A stretch of 64,000 nt of DNA from Oscheius onirici (GCA_932521025.1 OW051472.1:6882001-6946000), one strand, 5' to 3'; shown: positions 1-11,953, counted from the stretch's first letter. Translations and numbers: made by a program. The notes: generated from the sequence alone by a model not told the origin.

Positions 1-686
1 CTTGGTACTTCTCACACTAACATTCGAATGAGTCCATCATGCCTCGAGCGTAGACGACAAGAAACAGGGTGAACCAACATCGATTTCCATATAGACGTCA
101 TCTCGCAGCCGCCGCTACCTGGAAACGAGAAAGAAAACAGCTACCACGTTTTTGTTCAGAGGAAATGATAAAATTTACTGCTTTTGGAGAACTATCAGTC
201 ATCATAAACACCTTGACACCGCATCACTAAAAGTGAAGCGAGTTTTGTTGATTAGTTTCAACAAGTCGAAAAATTTTCGAAGATAACTTTTTTTCAACAG
301 GCGGAGTTTGGTACACAGCTATAGTCTGTTCAAAAAATAGAGAGCATCATTTGAATTGGCCCGCGCTTTTTCATTGGCTGAGTATCCAACATTTACATGC
401 TGTAACGTGCTACGCAGCTAAATTCCCGCCAATTTGATTTGAAAAAGTTCTACAACGAAAGCGCGGGCCAATTCAAATTATGCTCTCTACATTTTGAACA
501 GACTATAGGGAAAACAGATGGCTACAAAGAGGTGTGAGGTGCGGCATTTCTACTTTGCTTTGGGGTTGTATAAGCGAAGATTTTCCATATTTTTGCACTT
601 AAAAAACCTAAAATGAAGTTTGTATCTCCAAATCAATTCTATCAATTGGACGAGAATCTCTTCCAATCACGTCCGTTGATTGTTTT
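1..686. other. left-edge intergenic region
   Basis: No exon is supported on either strand. The only structure seen is the 188-bp inverted-repeat element at 320-507. The rest is unstructured AT-rich sequence leading up to the irld gene that begins at 687. Confidence 0.5.
320..507. mobile_element. MITE, family A copy 1
   Basis: Two roughly 50-bp arms form a near-perfect inverted repeat. Both ends read TATAGTCTGTTCAAAA pointing inward, and the arms continue through GCCCGCGC. Ends beginning with TA fit a Tc1/mariner-type target site. The element is too short to encode a transposase, so it is non-autonomous. Copies at 14567-14788 and 35162-35363 share the outer TATRGTCTGTTCAAAA motif and an inner GAGTATCCAA motif. 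Confidence 0.8.
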
Positions 687-2339
687 ATGCTCCGCAGCTT
701 ATCCACTCTGTGTTCGATGCTTGTTCTGTTCTTCTTACTGGCATCATGTTTAGGACGAAACTACACTGAAGAAAAACCTTGCCAACTTGACAATCGGCGT
801 CTTAATGAACTTGTCTTGTGCAAAGAAGCGGCTCACATTAGACTATCGTCAGATTGTATATTTCAACTCGACACTAATGAGACCGCTTTCAATGATTACT
901 GGAAGAACAAGGAGACTATCGCAGGTCCGTATATCCGATTTTCGCTGGGGTTTACTGAACTTACATTCCCGGAGCTTCGGAAGGCAGGTAAGAGACTATT
1001 CAGAGACAGATCAAATTACCTTTTTGCAGACACCAGATTCCAAATCTGGGGCAGTGACCTGGAGCGAATAAATCTCCCAAAACTGGAACGTGTGACTGTG
1101 GAACTTGGCATATTAGATAATCAGAAATTGACCGAGATCAATTTCAAAGAAGGCTTAACATCTGACTTAATCGTGATAGAAACAAACAACCCAATGAAGG
1201 ACGCCGCTCTGAATAAAATTCACGATGCTCTCAACCACTATAATGTCGAGTTTTATCTAGGAGACGAAGGAGGTATGGTTGGATTCCTATGGAGATTTGC
1301 GACAAGGGAAAACGCGGGAGGCGTCACAATGGTTGGGGGGGGGGCAGGTTTCTTTAGCCCCCCCCCCCTAAACTTGGATTTTTGGGTGCGGCGGGGGCAA
1401 TTTAAATTTTCGTTTGCATTTTCCAGCTTTGTCCCAGTAGGCAAAGTTGTAGCCCTGATCAAGCTCTACAACTTTGCAGAACATTGCAAAGCTCGAAAAT
1501 GCTGTTATCACTATGAAAAATTACTTTTGCCTTGGTTGACAAGTTTTGGCTTAGAATCATTTTTTCACAGTGATAACAGCATTTTCGAGCTTTGCAATGT
1601 TCTGTAAAGTTGTAGAACTTGATCAGGGCTACAACTTTGCTTATTGGGTCAAAGCTGGAAAATGCAAAAGAAAACCGGAAAATTTAAATTGCCCCCGCCG
1701 CACCCAAAAAATCCAAGTTTGCGGGGGGGGGGTAAAGATACCGCCCCGGTTGGGGGCGCCTATACCGTAATCGAACGTCGACACGCAGACACCGACTCTA
1801 TGTCGATACACGGAGTGCATGGTATTCGAGTTGGTGCGCTGGCAAAGTAAAAATGACGCCTCCTACGTTGTCTCTTCCCGCACAACTTTGATTCCTTTCT
1901 GTTCAGAAATACCCTTTCAGACTGTAATTTCCGTCGCAAAGTATCATCGTTGAAAGAGCTGGATGGTTGTAAAACTGTCAAGAATATAACTTTCGCTGAA
2001 AAAGTTGCAGATCTGGACTTTAAATTGCCAGAGATATCTTTGTCTAATTGCATCAAAGCCGTGAACACCAACATCAAAACCCTGTCTTTCTTCAAAGTGG
2101 TTGACTTCTGTTCCACAGGTACTCTCATAGGTTCTAAGCTTCATAAAATTGTAGAAGACACAGTTTCACTGATAATCAACAACGCGGATCTTTGTGATGC
2201 AGATTTAGATAGATTCGTCGTCTCGGCAAAACACTTGAAAAACAATTGCAAATCTGGTGGGAAAAATCAAACTGGGATGATTTCTTTCACCGGATTCATT
2301 GGTATTTTCTTTCTTCCAATACTGATTAGCTTTGAATAA
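687..2339 (+). CDS. receptor-L-domain (irld-type) secreted or anchored protein
   Basis: Exons 687-987, 1030-1272, 1921-2118 and 2155-2339, about 308 aa. A signal peptide (residues 1-23) is followed by two halves of a receptor L domain. The family signatures are visible: NPC-like CQL start, CKEAAHI, DYWKNKETIAGP, LTFPELRKA, LKELDGCK, VNTNIKTLSFF and NADLCDADLDRF. A C-terminal hydrophobic segment suggests a GPI anchor or a membrane tail. These are the features of nematode irld (insulin/EGF-receptor L domain) proteins, which resemble the ligand-binding lobes of receptor tyrosine kinases but lack the kinase. Introns 1 and 3 (42 and 36 nt) are in frame, so retention would not break the protein. 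Intron 2 is enlarged by a foldback element. The exon phases match the other three irld loci in the window. The ligand is unknown. Confidence 0.82.
1329..1757. repeat. long foldback element inside an irld intron
   Basis: Two arms of about 190 bp (1329-1520 and 1570-1757) are reverse complements of each other around a loop of about 50 bp. Each arm carries a C- or G-homopolymer tract near its end, then GTGCGGCGGGGGCAATTTAA, then AAGTTGTAGCCCTGATCAAG. It sits in the second intron of the irld gene, so the pre-mRNA would form a very long hairpin. Part of the same inner sequence recurs around 9915-9980, in the equivalent intron of another irld gene. Confidence 0.85.
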
Positions 2340-2582
2340 AGTAATCCATTCAACAAGGCCAGTCCGTCCTTAAAATAATTAATGGTAAATAACTGGTTTC
2401 TCGTAATCTACTGTCTTAACAGTTCTGATGAATCACCAGCAATCAGTTTGCTATCGGAGGTCACGGCGATGTCTACGCATAAAGCAATTATCGGGAAGTA
2501 ATTGTATTATCACCATCTACCTTCACTGTAGCAGTAATCGCGAGATGCATTACTTTATCGTTGCAAACTGTCGTCTTTCAGA

Positions 2583-4197
2583 ATGTCTCAACGGGAAACA
2601 ACTTTCGTCTGGCTTCTACGTACTTTTTGTATACTGATTGCAGTAGTCTTATGCTTTCCCGCTGTCTTCGTACGTTTTTAGCAGAGAGACATTATTGTTA
2701 CGTTTTTTCAGTATTTTCTGAGACCACATAAGGAGGCATTTCTTAATTTGTATAGGTCTTTCTATTACGTTTGTAGCTTTCTCGACGTCTCTTTTTTCAT
2801 CATCCAGTTTCCATTTGTCTTGGTAAAGATTATTTGGTTCTATTGCAGAATTGGGGGTTTAATCATTATGCGGAAGTAGAGAACAAATCTTTTCATTTTG
2901 GAAGGCTCTGAAAAACCATCCTTTTACATCATGTTTTGTTTTATTGCGGGTTTAGGAGCGGCAATGCCGACTACCAGATCTCTCGATCTAGACACGACTC
3001 TGATTACTTTAAACAACCAATTCTGCATTATAGAGCCGATTGTTAAATAAAATCACTAATTTCTTCCAGATCTTTGGATTCAACAAAGAATTCTGCTCGC
3101 AGAAGGCGTTTAAAATCATGTTCATATTGGGTCTTTCGGAATGTACTGTCCTCTTTTTCGATCCTTTATTTCAAATGTTGTATTTTGTTTTTGAAATCCA
3201 AGAGACTTCTTACCTCTACTGGATTGCTCAAAAATTATTCTGGAAACTGTGGGATGTGGCACAACCCATACATTTCATACTGGGATACAACCGATTTGTC
3301 TCGGTCGCCCTCCATACTAGACCTGCTTTCAATTCAAAAGTCGTCTACAACTTTCTGTATTCGATCGTTGCTGGCGTGTTTCTATTGGATAACGCCTTCT
3401 GTACACTCGACTACACACTTTTTTACATCAAATTTCCAAGACTGAATAGACCTCAAGAGAAGTTTGTCCGCAGTATTGTAGATTGTGATTTTTCTCTATT
3501 TTCTTTGTAATATTGCTTCCTTTCCAGTCACTGATGCTATCAGATTACAAGTCTTGATGGCAGTTTCATTGTTGTCGTTCTTAACCTACGCCTGTTTGTT
3601 ACTATATATGTTAGCGAAGGTCAGAGTCAAAAAGGAATGCTACAATAGCCCAAACGTCTTTCTCCTGTGGGACCCTTGGACTGCCTAATAGCGATGAAAA
3701 TTTCGCTGCTAGTCAACCAAACGTAAACATAAGAGTCCCATAGAGAATGGAATTTTGGGTTACTGTAACGTTCCTTGTTAACAGACATTACCGGATCGTT
3801 TGATTGAAACGGGATTTCAGAGAAAGCAGGTTCGAGTTCGACTAGAAATTAGTCTAACTCTTCAACTATTCACAGGCACGTTTTTGAGCCTCATGTTCGC
3901 AAACTACGTTCGAATACAGGATTCACAAAATCAAGACGTATCCGCTATGCACCCCCTTTTGTACTATGCAGGACAAGTCGTACAACGGTTTGCCTTGGTC
4001 GCAAGTAGCGTCGTGTATCTCAACTACAACGAGTTTGAATTTTCTTGTAAAGATTAATAGAAAATGTGTTAAGACGTCTTCGCCGAGCATATGTGAACCT
4101 TTGGACGACTGGAAATCTACGACAGGTTGCACCAAGATCTGAGACGCCCACCATGATTGCTGCAAGTTCTGCTTCAACCGGCAATGACAAACAATAG
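2583..4197 (+). CDS. serpentine (7TM) chemoreceptor-like GPCR, copy 1
   Basis: Exons 2583-2669, 2712-2822, 3070-3484, 3528-3619, 3821-4032 and 4074-4197, about 346 aa. The first two and the last exon were located by comparison with the paralog at 16506-17776, which has the same six-exon structure with identical phases and identical first- and last-exon lengths. About seven hydrophobic segments are present. Recognisable stretches are FGFNKEFCSQKAFKIMF at the end of TM2, an NRFVSVAL motif after TM3 and NERLRRAY after TM7. Nematode serpentine receptors are mostly chemosensory, but the family (SRT, SRX or other) cannot be fixed from sequence alone. No disruption is seen. An exon 4 read-through stop occurs if the donor at 3620 is not used. 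Confidence 0.72.
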
Positions 4198-4581
4198 AAC
4201 TTTTTCTAGTGATGCAAATGTAAATTAGATTGTTGTAGAGTATCAATCGATTTGAATATAACTGCATTTTCTTGCTCCTGGGGTTTTCGGGAGTTATCCG
4301 TTTACTTGCTGTTTTGGTCTAGTTTCATTTTCTGTGAGACTTGTCAAAAGTTATCCTTGCCAAAGCCCAAGGTTGGGAACGGATCCAGTGTTCAACAAAC
4401 GACAATTTATTTGTGGCCAAAGAGGGCGGGAAGTTTCAAAAGTTGTTCTGAAAGACTTGACTTCACACTGGTCCTCGACAACTCGTATCTTTGTGATCCG
4501 GCTAGAAAGATTTGGCGCTTTGCCTGAGAATAAAAAAAAACAATTGTGAATCAGGAATATTTGGCGAAACTTTATAGCATT
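4198..4581. other. intergenic
   Basis: Lies between the receptor gene and a convergent PAN-domain gene. Short open frames here have no domain, no splice logic and no paralog. Nothing else is seen. Confidence 0.4.
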
Positions 4582-5412
4582 TTACATGATTAGAAAAGCA
4601 ATCTCTCCACCTGGAGCAAAATTTTTCAAATATCCACACAAATACTCAGGGGGAGCCGGCCTTGGAAGCCGCTGACTGGCAAACTTCTTTAGACAACAGA
4701 TGTCGCCGTTTCTTTCAGACCTCGCCGGAATCCACGAAAAATGAGTACAGCCGGTTTGCTCCAGGCAAAATGTTCTGCATTCGACCTTAGAATTGGCAAG
4801 CAATTCGTAGCACATGTTGTCTCCATTTGGAAGTTTTAAATCACCTCTGTCAAAGTCGCAGCCCAATGACCAGAAGACGTCATTTCCAGAGCGCCATTGA
4901 GATGTCTTAACACGTTATATTTTCCTTATATTAATCCTTACCGCATTTTCTGGACGATATCCGCAGGCAAAGCTGTATTTGAAGTACTTCCTTTGACTCT
5001 TGGGTAAGTTTTTCTTCAAATGACAAGTTCCTTTCCATTCGGGCTTCCAAACAAAGTGAGTGCACTGAGGAATTTGGAAACACTGCTCCGCACATCCTTC
5101 GGGATTTGTGTTATGTGTTGTGTGAAAAGTGAGAGCGTCTCCCAAATCAAAGCTGCAGTTTAGGGCAAGCATCATCCCATTGGAAACGACAGAAAATTCA
5201 TTCTAAAAGTGTCAAACAGAGTGTAATTTTAAATGTCTTACCTCCTCCCACGTTTTTACGAAAGGATTTTTAAAATCGATGAAAATAGTTTGGTCGCCGT
5301 TCTTTCTTGACACGGAGATACAAGTCAAAGCATCAGTTATTTGGATTTCGGACAGGTTGGAGCATAATGAGTACGGAACCAGAGCCAAGAAGAGCAGCAT
5401 CTTTCGGTCCAT
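4582..5412 (-). CDS. secreted two-PAN/Apple-domain protein
   Basis: Complement of exons 4582-4905, 4942-5202 and 5242-5412, about 251 aa. It has a signal peptide (MLLFLALVPYSLCSN) and then two PAN/Apple-like modules, each about 85 residues. Each module has the pattern C-x-F, then CAEQCFQIPQCTHFVW or CRTFCLEQTGCTHFSW, then C-H/C-LKK and CGY. The spaced cysteines fit the disulphide-bonded PAN fold, which binds protein or carbohydrate. All introns are phase 0 and 36-39 nt long, one module per exon, which explains how module number varies among the neighbours. It is head-to-head with a paralog at 5579-6373. The partner is unknown. Confidence 0.75.
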
Positions 5413-5578
5413 GATGTTTTGGACTGAGCTGCAATCAATCTTATAAGGTGTAATCGCAATCAGTCAGCATGTCAAAAAAAAAAATTCAAAGGCTCAGTCA
5501 ATGCTGACTGGATTTATTTGCTTCGATCGTACATTGTTTCCTAGCTACTTAAAGCAGAGTAGTCGTTTTCTGTAGAGA
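5413..5578. promoter_or_regulatory. shared promoter region of two divergent PAN genes
   Basis: Only 166 bp separate the start codons of two divergent paralogous PAN-domain genes, so the promoter is inferred to be bidirectional. No defined motif was recognised. Confidence 0.35.
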
Positions 5579-6373
5579 ATGTTGTACCCGTATCTTTTCA
5601 TCATCATTATTCTTATCACAGTGACCTTGCAGGTAATACCACTTTTGCTTTTTAGTTCATTGGTTATTCAGCAGAATCTCTGGGAGTTCGAAACTCCTAA
5701 CGGAGATAAATGCTTTCTGAAAAGGGGAAGCAAAACGGATGATGACGCGGTAGGCTTTCCAGTTTCCAACTTTATCCAGTTGTTCAGATTCGTTACGAGT
5801 TCGGAAGAAACAACATGGTAATAGCACAAGACTGGGCCTTTGACGATGCTAACAACTACACCATAGCCCCTCTACTCAGCGATTTCGATTCGGATCGCTG
5901 TGCGGAAGAATGTCATCTCAACCCCTTGTGCTGGCACTTTGTATGGAGCAGCTCTGACAAAATTTGCCGACTGAAAGAGAAGGTCCCAGAAAGTGTCAAA
6001 GCCATTAAGAAACTTGGATTCAGCAGTGGATCCCGAACGAGGGTTAGTTCTTTTTGTTTCCGTCTCTACAATTTGAGTACAGAAACCTCAGTGGCAGCCC
6101 ACAGATGTCGGAGCCTGGTGGTCAAACAACTGTCACTTTGAGCCTGTCGAAGAATTCCACACTTGGCATGCACTTGACAAATCCGTTCGTATCAGATGTG
6201 TGGATTTGTGTGTTCAGGACCCCCAGTGTAACCATTTCAGTTACAATGATGGCTACTGTAAGCTGAAGAACCTGACAGACCCGGCAATTTTACCCAGCAA
6301 GGGAAAGGCAGGCGATATTTGTGGCCGCTTCAGAATGGAAAACGCTGGCGGAGAAATAGTGTTCTACGAATAA
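5579..6373 (+). CDS. secreted two-PAN/Apple-domain protein, paralog
   Basis: Exons 5579-5749, 5788-6042 and 6083-6373, about 238 aa. The first exon is exactly as long as that of the divergent neighbour (57 codons), and the order is the same: signal peptide, PAN, PAN. The modules show DRCAEECHLNPLCWHFVW, CRLKEKVP, RCVDLCVQDPQCNHFSY and CKLKN. The first module ends in GFSSGSRTR where its relatives have CGYRP, so one cysteine of the fold is missing. Phase-0 introns of 38-40 nt. Arose from the same ancestor as 4582-5412, probably by inverted duplication. Confidence 0.72.
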
Positions 6374-6498
6374 ATTGTTTATTTGACAGTATCAATTGTT
6401 GTAAACGATTCTTCCACCTGTCGAATTTGGAAAACGATAGCCGCAAAGCCACCCGTGTCATGTTCTGTTTGGAATGGCATTTCGGCCATGTCCGCTCT

Positions 6499-7840
6499 TC
6501 AAGGCACACGTCCGCCGTTGTGATCACTCCATGTAAAATGAGTACAATTTCGGTTCTCCAAACAGCGATCGACACAGTTGGTCTTTTTCGCTGTTTCCAT
6601 TTCTATGATGTCAATGTCTTGGGCCCAGAAGTCACAACCAAATGAATACCAAACGTCATTTCTTGCTGGAGACCAGTCGGCAACCTAAAGGATAAATCCT
6701 GAACATTGTATAACAGACCGTGGTAAGCGATTTGCAGCGAAACAGATCACTTTTTCCTCCAGCAGGCTTAAAACCACAAACTCCCAGATTGCCTATGCAT
6801 GTCAGAGTATTTGGCTGGTAGCCTTCATACAAACTACATTCTCCTCCATAATGATTGTTCCAATGAAACGCCTTGCATGTAGAATCACTCTGACACATTA
6901 CGAGGCACTCTTTCGCCGTAGAGTTGGGGCGAAGAACTAATGCCGTGCCCTCTATCCAGCCGCCAGGATTCCAAAAAAAGGTCGTATTCCCCTTATGAAC
7001 ACTCCACTGCAATAAAATACAGGAAACTATAAGTACATTGTCTACCTTGGGTCTATAACCACATACACTATCGGAATCGGAAAAATGAGGTTCCGTCGCT
7101 TTGGATATTAGGCGGCAAGTTCCATTTTTGAAAAAGAAATGAGAACAGTTTGTGTCTGCTTCGCATTTGTCGGCACAATTGATCATACTTGTTTGAATGT
7201 TTAGATAACTGAAAGCAGAATAGGCACAACCAGAAGCAAACATCATTCCGTTTGTGAAGCTTTTCCAGAAGATTCTCTGTTTTCTCTTTGGAACGGTAGG
7301 AATATAGACTTACTGTTTCTCTATAACCACAGACACTTCCATTTTTCCTGTATGGTTTCGCGTCAACGGGGAGATTCTTCTTTAGATGGCATAGCCCTCC
7401 GCTAACTTTACTTGCAACAAAATGAGTACACTCGTCTTCTAAGCATTTTCTTGAACACTCTCCTAGAAAATATATTTTACATCATAGTACACCAACCTGC
7501 ATGTAAAGAGGACTGATAAAAGTCGTAATGATCCCCTGCGTCGAAGCCGCAGTCATCGGCCATCATTAGCCCGTCAAGTGTTGGCAAAAATCCAAGCTGT
7601 AGGCAAAAATATGAGATAGCCCAAAGCTCTACCTCGCTATTGCTGGGGCGTACGGTTCGTGGATGCATTCTGCGAGAAGTGGAAGACAAATCCAAAGCCC
7701 AGTTTTGAATATTGTCAAAGGTTGAGCAGACAAGTTTCTCTTCAGTTTCGTAGCTGGGCGCTTCTATCGCTTTTATCCCTAACTCAGTACTTCCTCTTGA
7801 TTCATAATAGTTTGTGGGACAGACGATAAGTGATCCAATG
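6499..7840 (-). CDS. multi-PAN/Apple-domain protein, 3' end possibly broken
   Basis: Complement of exons 6499-6684, 6719-7006, 7046-7276, 7314-7462, 7497-7596 and a first exon from 7633 to about 7840 whose start codon was not found. Four PAN modules are visible, with CSRKCLEDECTHFV, CADKCEADTNCSHFF, CLVMCQSDSTCKAFHW and CVDRCLENRNCTHFTW. An upstream half-module has CGFDAGDHYDFY. Several module exons repeat the boundary seen in the two-PAN neighbours. The last module stops after HNGGRVP at 6499. A cysteine-LK continuation (CALKSG) follows at once in another frame, which suggests a frameshift. The donor of the third-from-last exon (GTCTGT, at 6718) is weak. Could be a decaying gene or carry one sequence error. 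Confidence 0.55.
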
Positions 7841-9269
7841 AGAAAAGACGAGGATTTGACTTTTGTAAGAGCTATTGTTCACTTTTTGCCCAGTTGCCTA
7901 GCTCACACGAAAGTATTGTTCTCTTTTTGTTCGGTTGAATTCAGTAAAACGCTGGGCAAAGACAAATCCCTTCTTCTTCTTCAAAGAATCCGCTTTTTCA
8001 CAGATCCAGATTGTTCTCTTTTTGCCAAAATTCATAGAATTTACGAATAGTGATTCTCCATACACTAGCAAAAAGTGTGAACCAAATTTTTCGGCACAGA
8101 CCGGTACATTTTTCGTACAAACACCAGACCGGTCAGAACTTTAACGTACTGTTGTCGAGCTACGCCAAGAAAAGATCGAGTCTGGATTGGTTAGAGATCA
8201 TGCCTCACAATCCCTTACAATCAAGCTTTTGGTATTTTGGTTCTTTGTTACGATATTTCCCACCACTTTCGAGATTTACTTCATCAGAATCGGGGGAAGC
8301 CTATACTCAGAACTGCAGCAAACCTAAGCATACTCTGAGCCATTTTGCAGGACCAGGGTAGAAGCAGAAAACTACAATACTCCCTCGTTTCTAAAAGCAT
8401 TGGTCCGTATAAACAAGGAGTAAACTCAGAATAACTACCTTGTGCCTTTACCTAATGGCAGGAAATGGTCGAATGCGATCAGAAAAAGATTCCAGAGGTT
8501 GTTCACAGTCATTTTCTACTCAAAGCATTTTAGCAAAAAGGTTTGCAGAAGGGCGGGATCGAACCCGGGTCGTGTGGGTGGAGTGGCGACTCTTAGCAAT
8601 ACACTAACCTTTTCGGTAAAAATTGGTTCAAAAATGCAGGGCGTAGGGGTATGATCCGGGTCTCAAATCGAAAAACGAAAAGACCCTTCCTGAAGGGTCG
8701 GAAAAGTTACATCGATAACCAAATTTTCAGCCTTGTAGGTCAAAAAATGAGAGCGCAAATCGCGTACACAGGACGGCGGACGTTTTGGAAACAGAACATT
8801 TCGGCTAACTTTTTTGTTCGTCGACCAAATTTCTTGAAAATATGTTTCTAGGGGTAACTTTTTATGCTGAATCCGATAGAATTGGTTCCGAAACCTGAAA
8901 ATGCTGTTGACGCGCGCTACGCGCGATTTTATGCTAAACGCGTTTCGCACTAATGGAAGGCAAAGCCAAATCGCGATGATGAGATTTTTGCATCTGAAAA
9001 ACTGTGCAACATTGGAACTTTACGAAGTTTCCGACTCGTATGACTGACTGCCTCTAAAAGCTATGACGCTCACTGAAGCCTCAATTCGGGCCAAATTGAG
9101 AAAGCTTCTTTGGTAGAATTCGTTAGGTTAGTATGGTTAGTTTGCGCCCGATTGATCAGAAGGTATTTTGACCTGTTCTGCAACACACTGATCTCGAAAT
9201 TATATCATTTGCCCACGCTAATCAAATTGCTGTTGGCGCACACAGAAAATACTCATTTCTGCGGTCACG
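7841..9269. other. intergenic, 1.4 kb
   Basis: No gene is supported. It contains one tRNA-derived fragment (8541-8612) and a GCGCGCTACGCGC palindrome near 8911. Open frames here have no domain or splice structure. Confidence 0.45.
8541..8612 (-). repeat. tRNA-derived (SINE-like) fragment, copy A
   Basis: The minus strand contains ACCCGGGTTCGATCCCGCC, a good tRNA T-loop/B-box, preceded by GTGTATTGCTAAGAGTCGCC. A related sequence (GTGTATTGTTGAGAGTCGCC followed by CCCGGGTTCGACTCC) lies at 39944-40005. No acceptor stem or D arm can be folded, so this is not a functional tRNA. Confidence 0.5.
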
Positions 9270-11480
9270 ATGCTGTTATTTGCCTTTATCCTAACATGTG
9301 TTCTGTGTCAAGAATACACGGAAGATAATCCATGTGAGGTGACAGAAGAAGAACTCTTACAGTTGTACAAATGTAAGGATGCTGCTCATATCAAAACTAC
9401 AGACGAGGTCACCTTCTGGTATTCCGATAAATTTCCAAGATTTGATGACTACTGGAAGAATAAGGAAACAATTTCCGGTCCCCTCTTTTGCTTCTTCTTC
9501 TTCGATATGGCCAACTTGACCTTTCCGGAGCTGAGAAAAGCAGGTTTGTAGCTCATTTTGAACCATTTGTACAGCAAGGATCTTTCCAGACACTACCTTT
9601 GAGGTAATCTACGGACAGCTACTACGTTTGAGTCTTCCCAAACTGGAAACGATTACAAACTCGCTCGACATCTACAATAACCCCCAGTTGGCCGAGGTCG
9701 AATTGAAAGATGGACTCACTATTGGATCAGGGTTCATTGAAAACAACAACAAGTTGAGGAATACAGTTCTGGACAAAATGTACGATGCGATCGTGTCTGA
9801 AGACTTTTACTTGCAGGAAGACGGAAGTGGGTTTGAACATGATTATTCTTGGGTTTTTTTCCAAAACGCGCGAAGTACAAAAGTATGCGATGTCAGATCG
9901 AAGACGGAATTCTTTAAATTTCCGCCGTTCTCAAAAGTTGTAGATCAGATCAAGAACTACAACTTTGTAGAACATCGGAAATTTCGGCAAGGAAAAAAAG
10001 CTCATATGCATTTACGTATTTCAAAGCTTTCATTTCAGACTGCATCTTCCCCTTTACCGTAACCTCGTTGAAAGAGCTAGAAGGCTGCAAATTGATTGAA
10101 GCAGTCACGTTTGATCCCTATGTGACGGATCTCGACTTTTCGCTTCCGAAGATGACAATCACGAGAGAAGTTCGGGCAATCGGCACAAATTTGAAGACTT
10201 TGAGTTTTTTCGACGCGGGACAAAAAATAGACCTAGCCACGTCGGGTAAGGGGACGAGCATATATCAAAGTTTTTGTAGAATTCATTGACAACTCGAACC
10301 TCTGCGATAAGGATCTGAAAAAGTTCTCGAATACTGTAAAAAAAAACTGTGTGCCTCAAGTGTACACCAAAGAGAATCCTTGTCTTGTCAGTCAGGCCGG
10401 TATCAATAGTCTCGTCACCTGCAAGGAGGCTGCTCATATTAAAGCCATTCATTCGGTTATACAGAGTACAGTGGATGAGAAGGCTTTCAATGAATACTGG
10501 AAGAACAAACAGACTGTTTCTGGAGATGATTTCGAGTTCAGAGTCAATTTTACACAGCTGACATTCCCGGAGCTGGTACAGACTGGTATGAATTTAACTT
10601 TATTTTCGAATCCCATGAGCTGTTGAATGTTTGACAAAAGTAGCCTCTTTGGGGGGAAATCGCTGCTTTAGTTTTTATTTCTTTTAGATTCTAAGCTGAC
10701 CTTCGCGAAGAGCAAAGTCCAGAAGCTGAACTTCCCCAAACTGAAGTCGACCCAGGATATAAGCATTCGTGGCAATCCCAATCTGACCGAAATCAACTTC
10801 AAGAAGGGTATCAAAATTAACAAGCTTCAAATTAGCTATAACAACAAAATGACCGAAGAGGCGTTGAAGAAAGTAAAGGATGCGACAGCTTGTGAATCGA
10901 TCGAAGTACAGAATGTTGGAGGTTTGATTTCATTTAAAAAACGCTAACAAAACGCACTTTTCAGACTGCACATTCCCGTTTCCAGTCGCCTCTTTGAAAG
11001 AATTTAAAGGGTGTAAGATTATTTTCGAAGTTTCATTTACCGAACAAGTGATTGATCTCGATATCGCCGTAGAAACTATGAAATTGTCTTCGAAGATTCG
11101 TACCATCAACACAAACTTAAAAACCTTGTCATTCTTGAAGACAAGTGACGGTTTTGTAGGAAACAGTTCTGGTTAGTTTGGGCATTCCTTTTTTAAAAAG
11201 TCGTAACATTATAGAGATCAGGAACAATGCGAATCTCTGTGACAAGGATCTTGACCGATTTGTCACGGATAAGGATTACTTGGTGGACAATTGTTTAACG
11301 ACACAGTCTCCTCACGTCCTAATCACCAATAACACTAACAACACATCGGGTCCTGAAGCCGCCTCAGATTCTCCTCAGACTACATTCCCACCTTCACCTG
11401 CAGTTACCACAACTAGAGCATCCTGTCCATCTTTTGTTATACAAGCCTTGTTACTTATTCTTGTGATTGTCACATTTTGA
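9270..11480 (+). CDS. tandemly duplicated irld-type receptor-L-domain protein
   Basis: Exons 9270-9543, 9590-9826, 10039-10245, 10280-10585, 10688-10921, 10965-11171 and 11215-11480, about 576 aa. Signal peptide (MLLFAFILTCVLCQ), then two complete irld units joined in exon 4 at NCVPQVYTKENPC. Each unit has CK(D/E)AAHIK, DYWKNKETISGP or EYWKNKQTVSGD, LTFPEL, LKELEGCK or LKEFKGCK, and NLCDKDL. The linker after the second unit is Thr/Pro/Asn-rich, and a hydrophobic C-terminus suggests a GPI anchor or membrane tail. All introns but one match the phase-1 positions of the single-unit irld genes, so this is an internal duplication or fusion of two neighbouring genes in which the 3' end of the first became continuous with the second. 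The exon 2 donor (GTGGGT at 9827) was chosen by phase. Confidence 0.82.
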
Positions 11481-11953
11481 TGAATGGTCTCGAATTAAAC
11501 GACAACCTTGGTGCAGAAATATGAGTCACTCACGAGAACTTTTCGCAGAATAATTGCACAATCATGAGACACTTGATGAAGTTAGGAGTACATCGACCGA
11601 GTTACTAAAGACCGACTACTACCGAGCGCAAAGTACGACGTCGAATTATCCATGGATGTCTATAAATAATTCCAAGTGTTCTGTGAAATGGAAAGAAACC
11701 GTATTTTCTTTCTTCATTTTGTTCTACAGTTGGTGAAAGCTGTTTTCGCTGCCAAAATTAGTTGCCAAACCCTCGGTTTCATTACTTTTTTTACGCGTGA
11801 GTGTAAACTAGATTAGCGGCACCTTAACATCATTTTCAATTCGACTGATCGCTCAATTCGACTGATCGCTAACTACGATAAATCTAGTTGGCATGTTCGG
11901 CCTCGGGAACTCCCTAAAGCCACTCTATTTCGTAATGTCGTGAACACAACGAT
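11481..11953. other. intergenic between convergent irld genes
   Basis: 473 bp. It contains a 16-bp direct repeat (TCAATTCGACTGATCG, twice near 11837-11867). No gene is seen. Confidence 0.4.

Noticed and set aside
4252-4549. Overlapping short plus-strand frames after the first receptor gene
   Set aside because: No homology to the receptor paralog's 3' region, no domain, and the gene already ends with a well-supported sixth exon at 4197.
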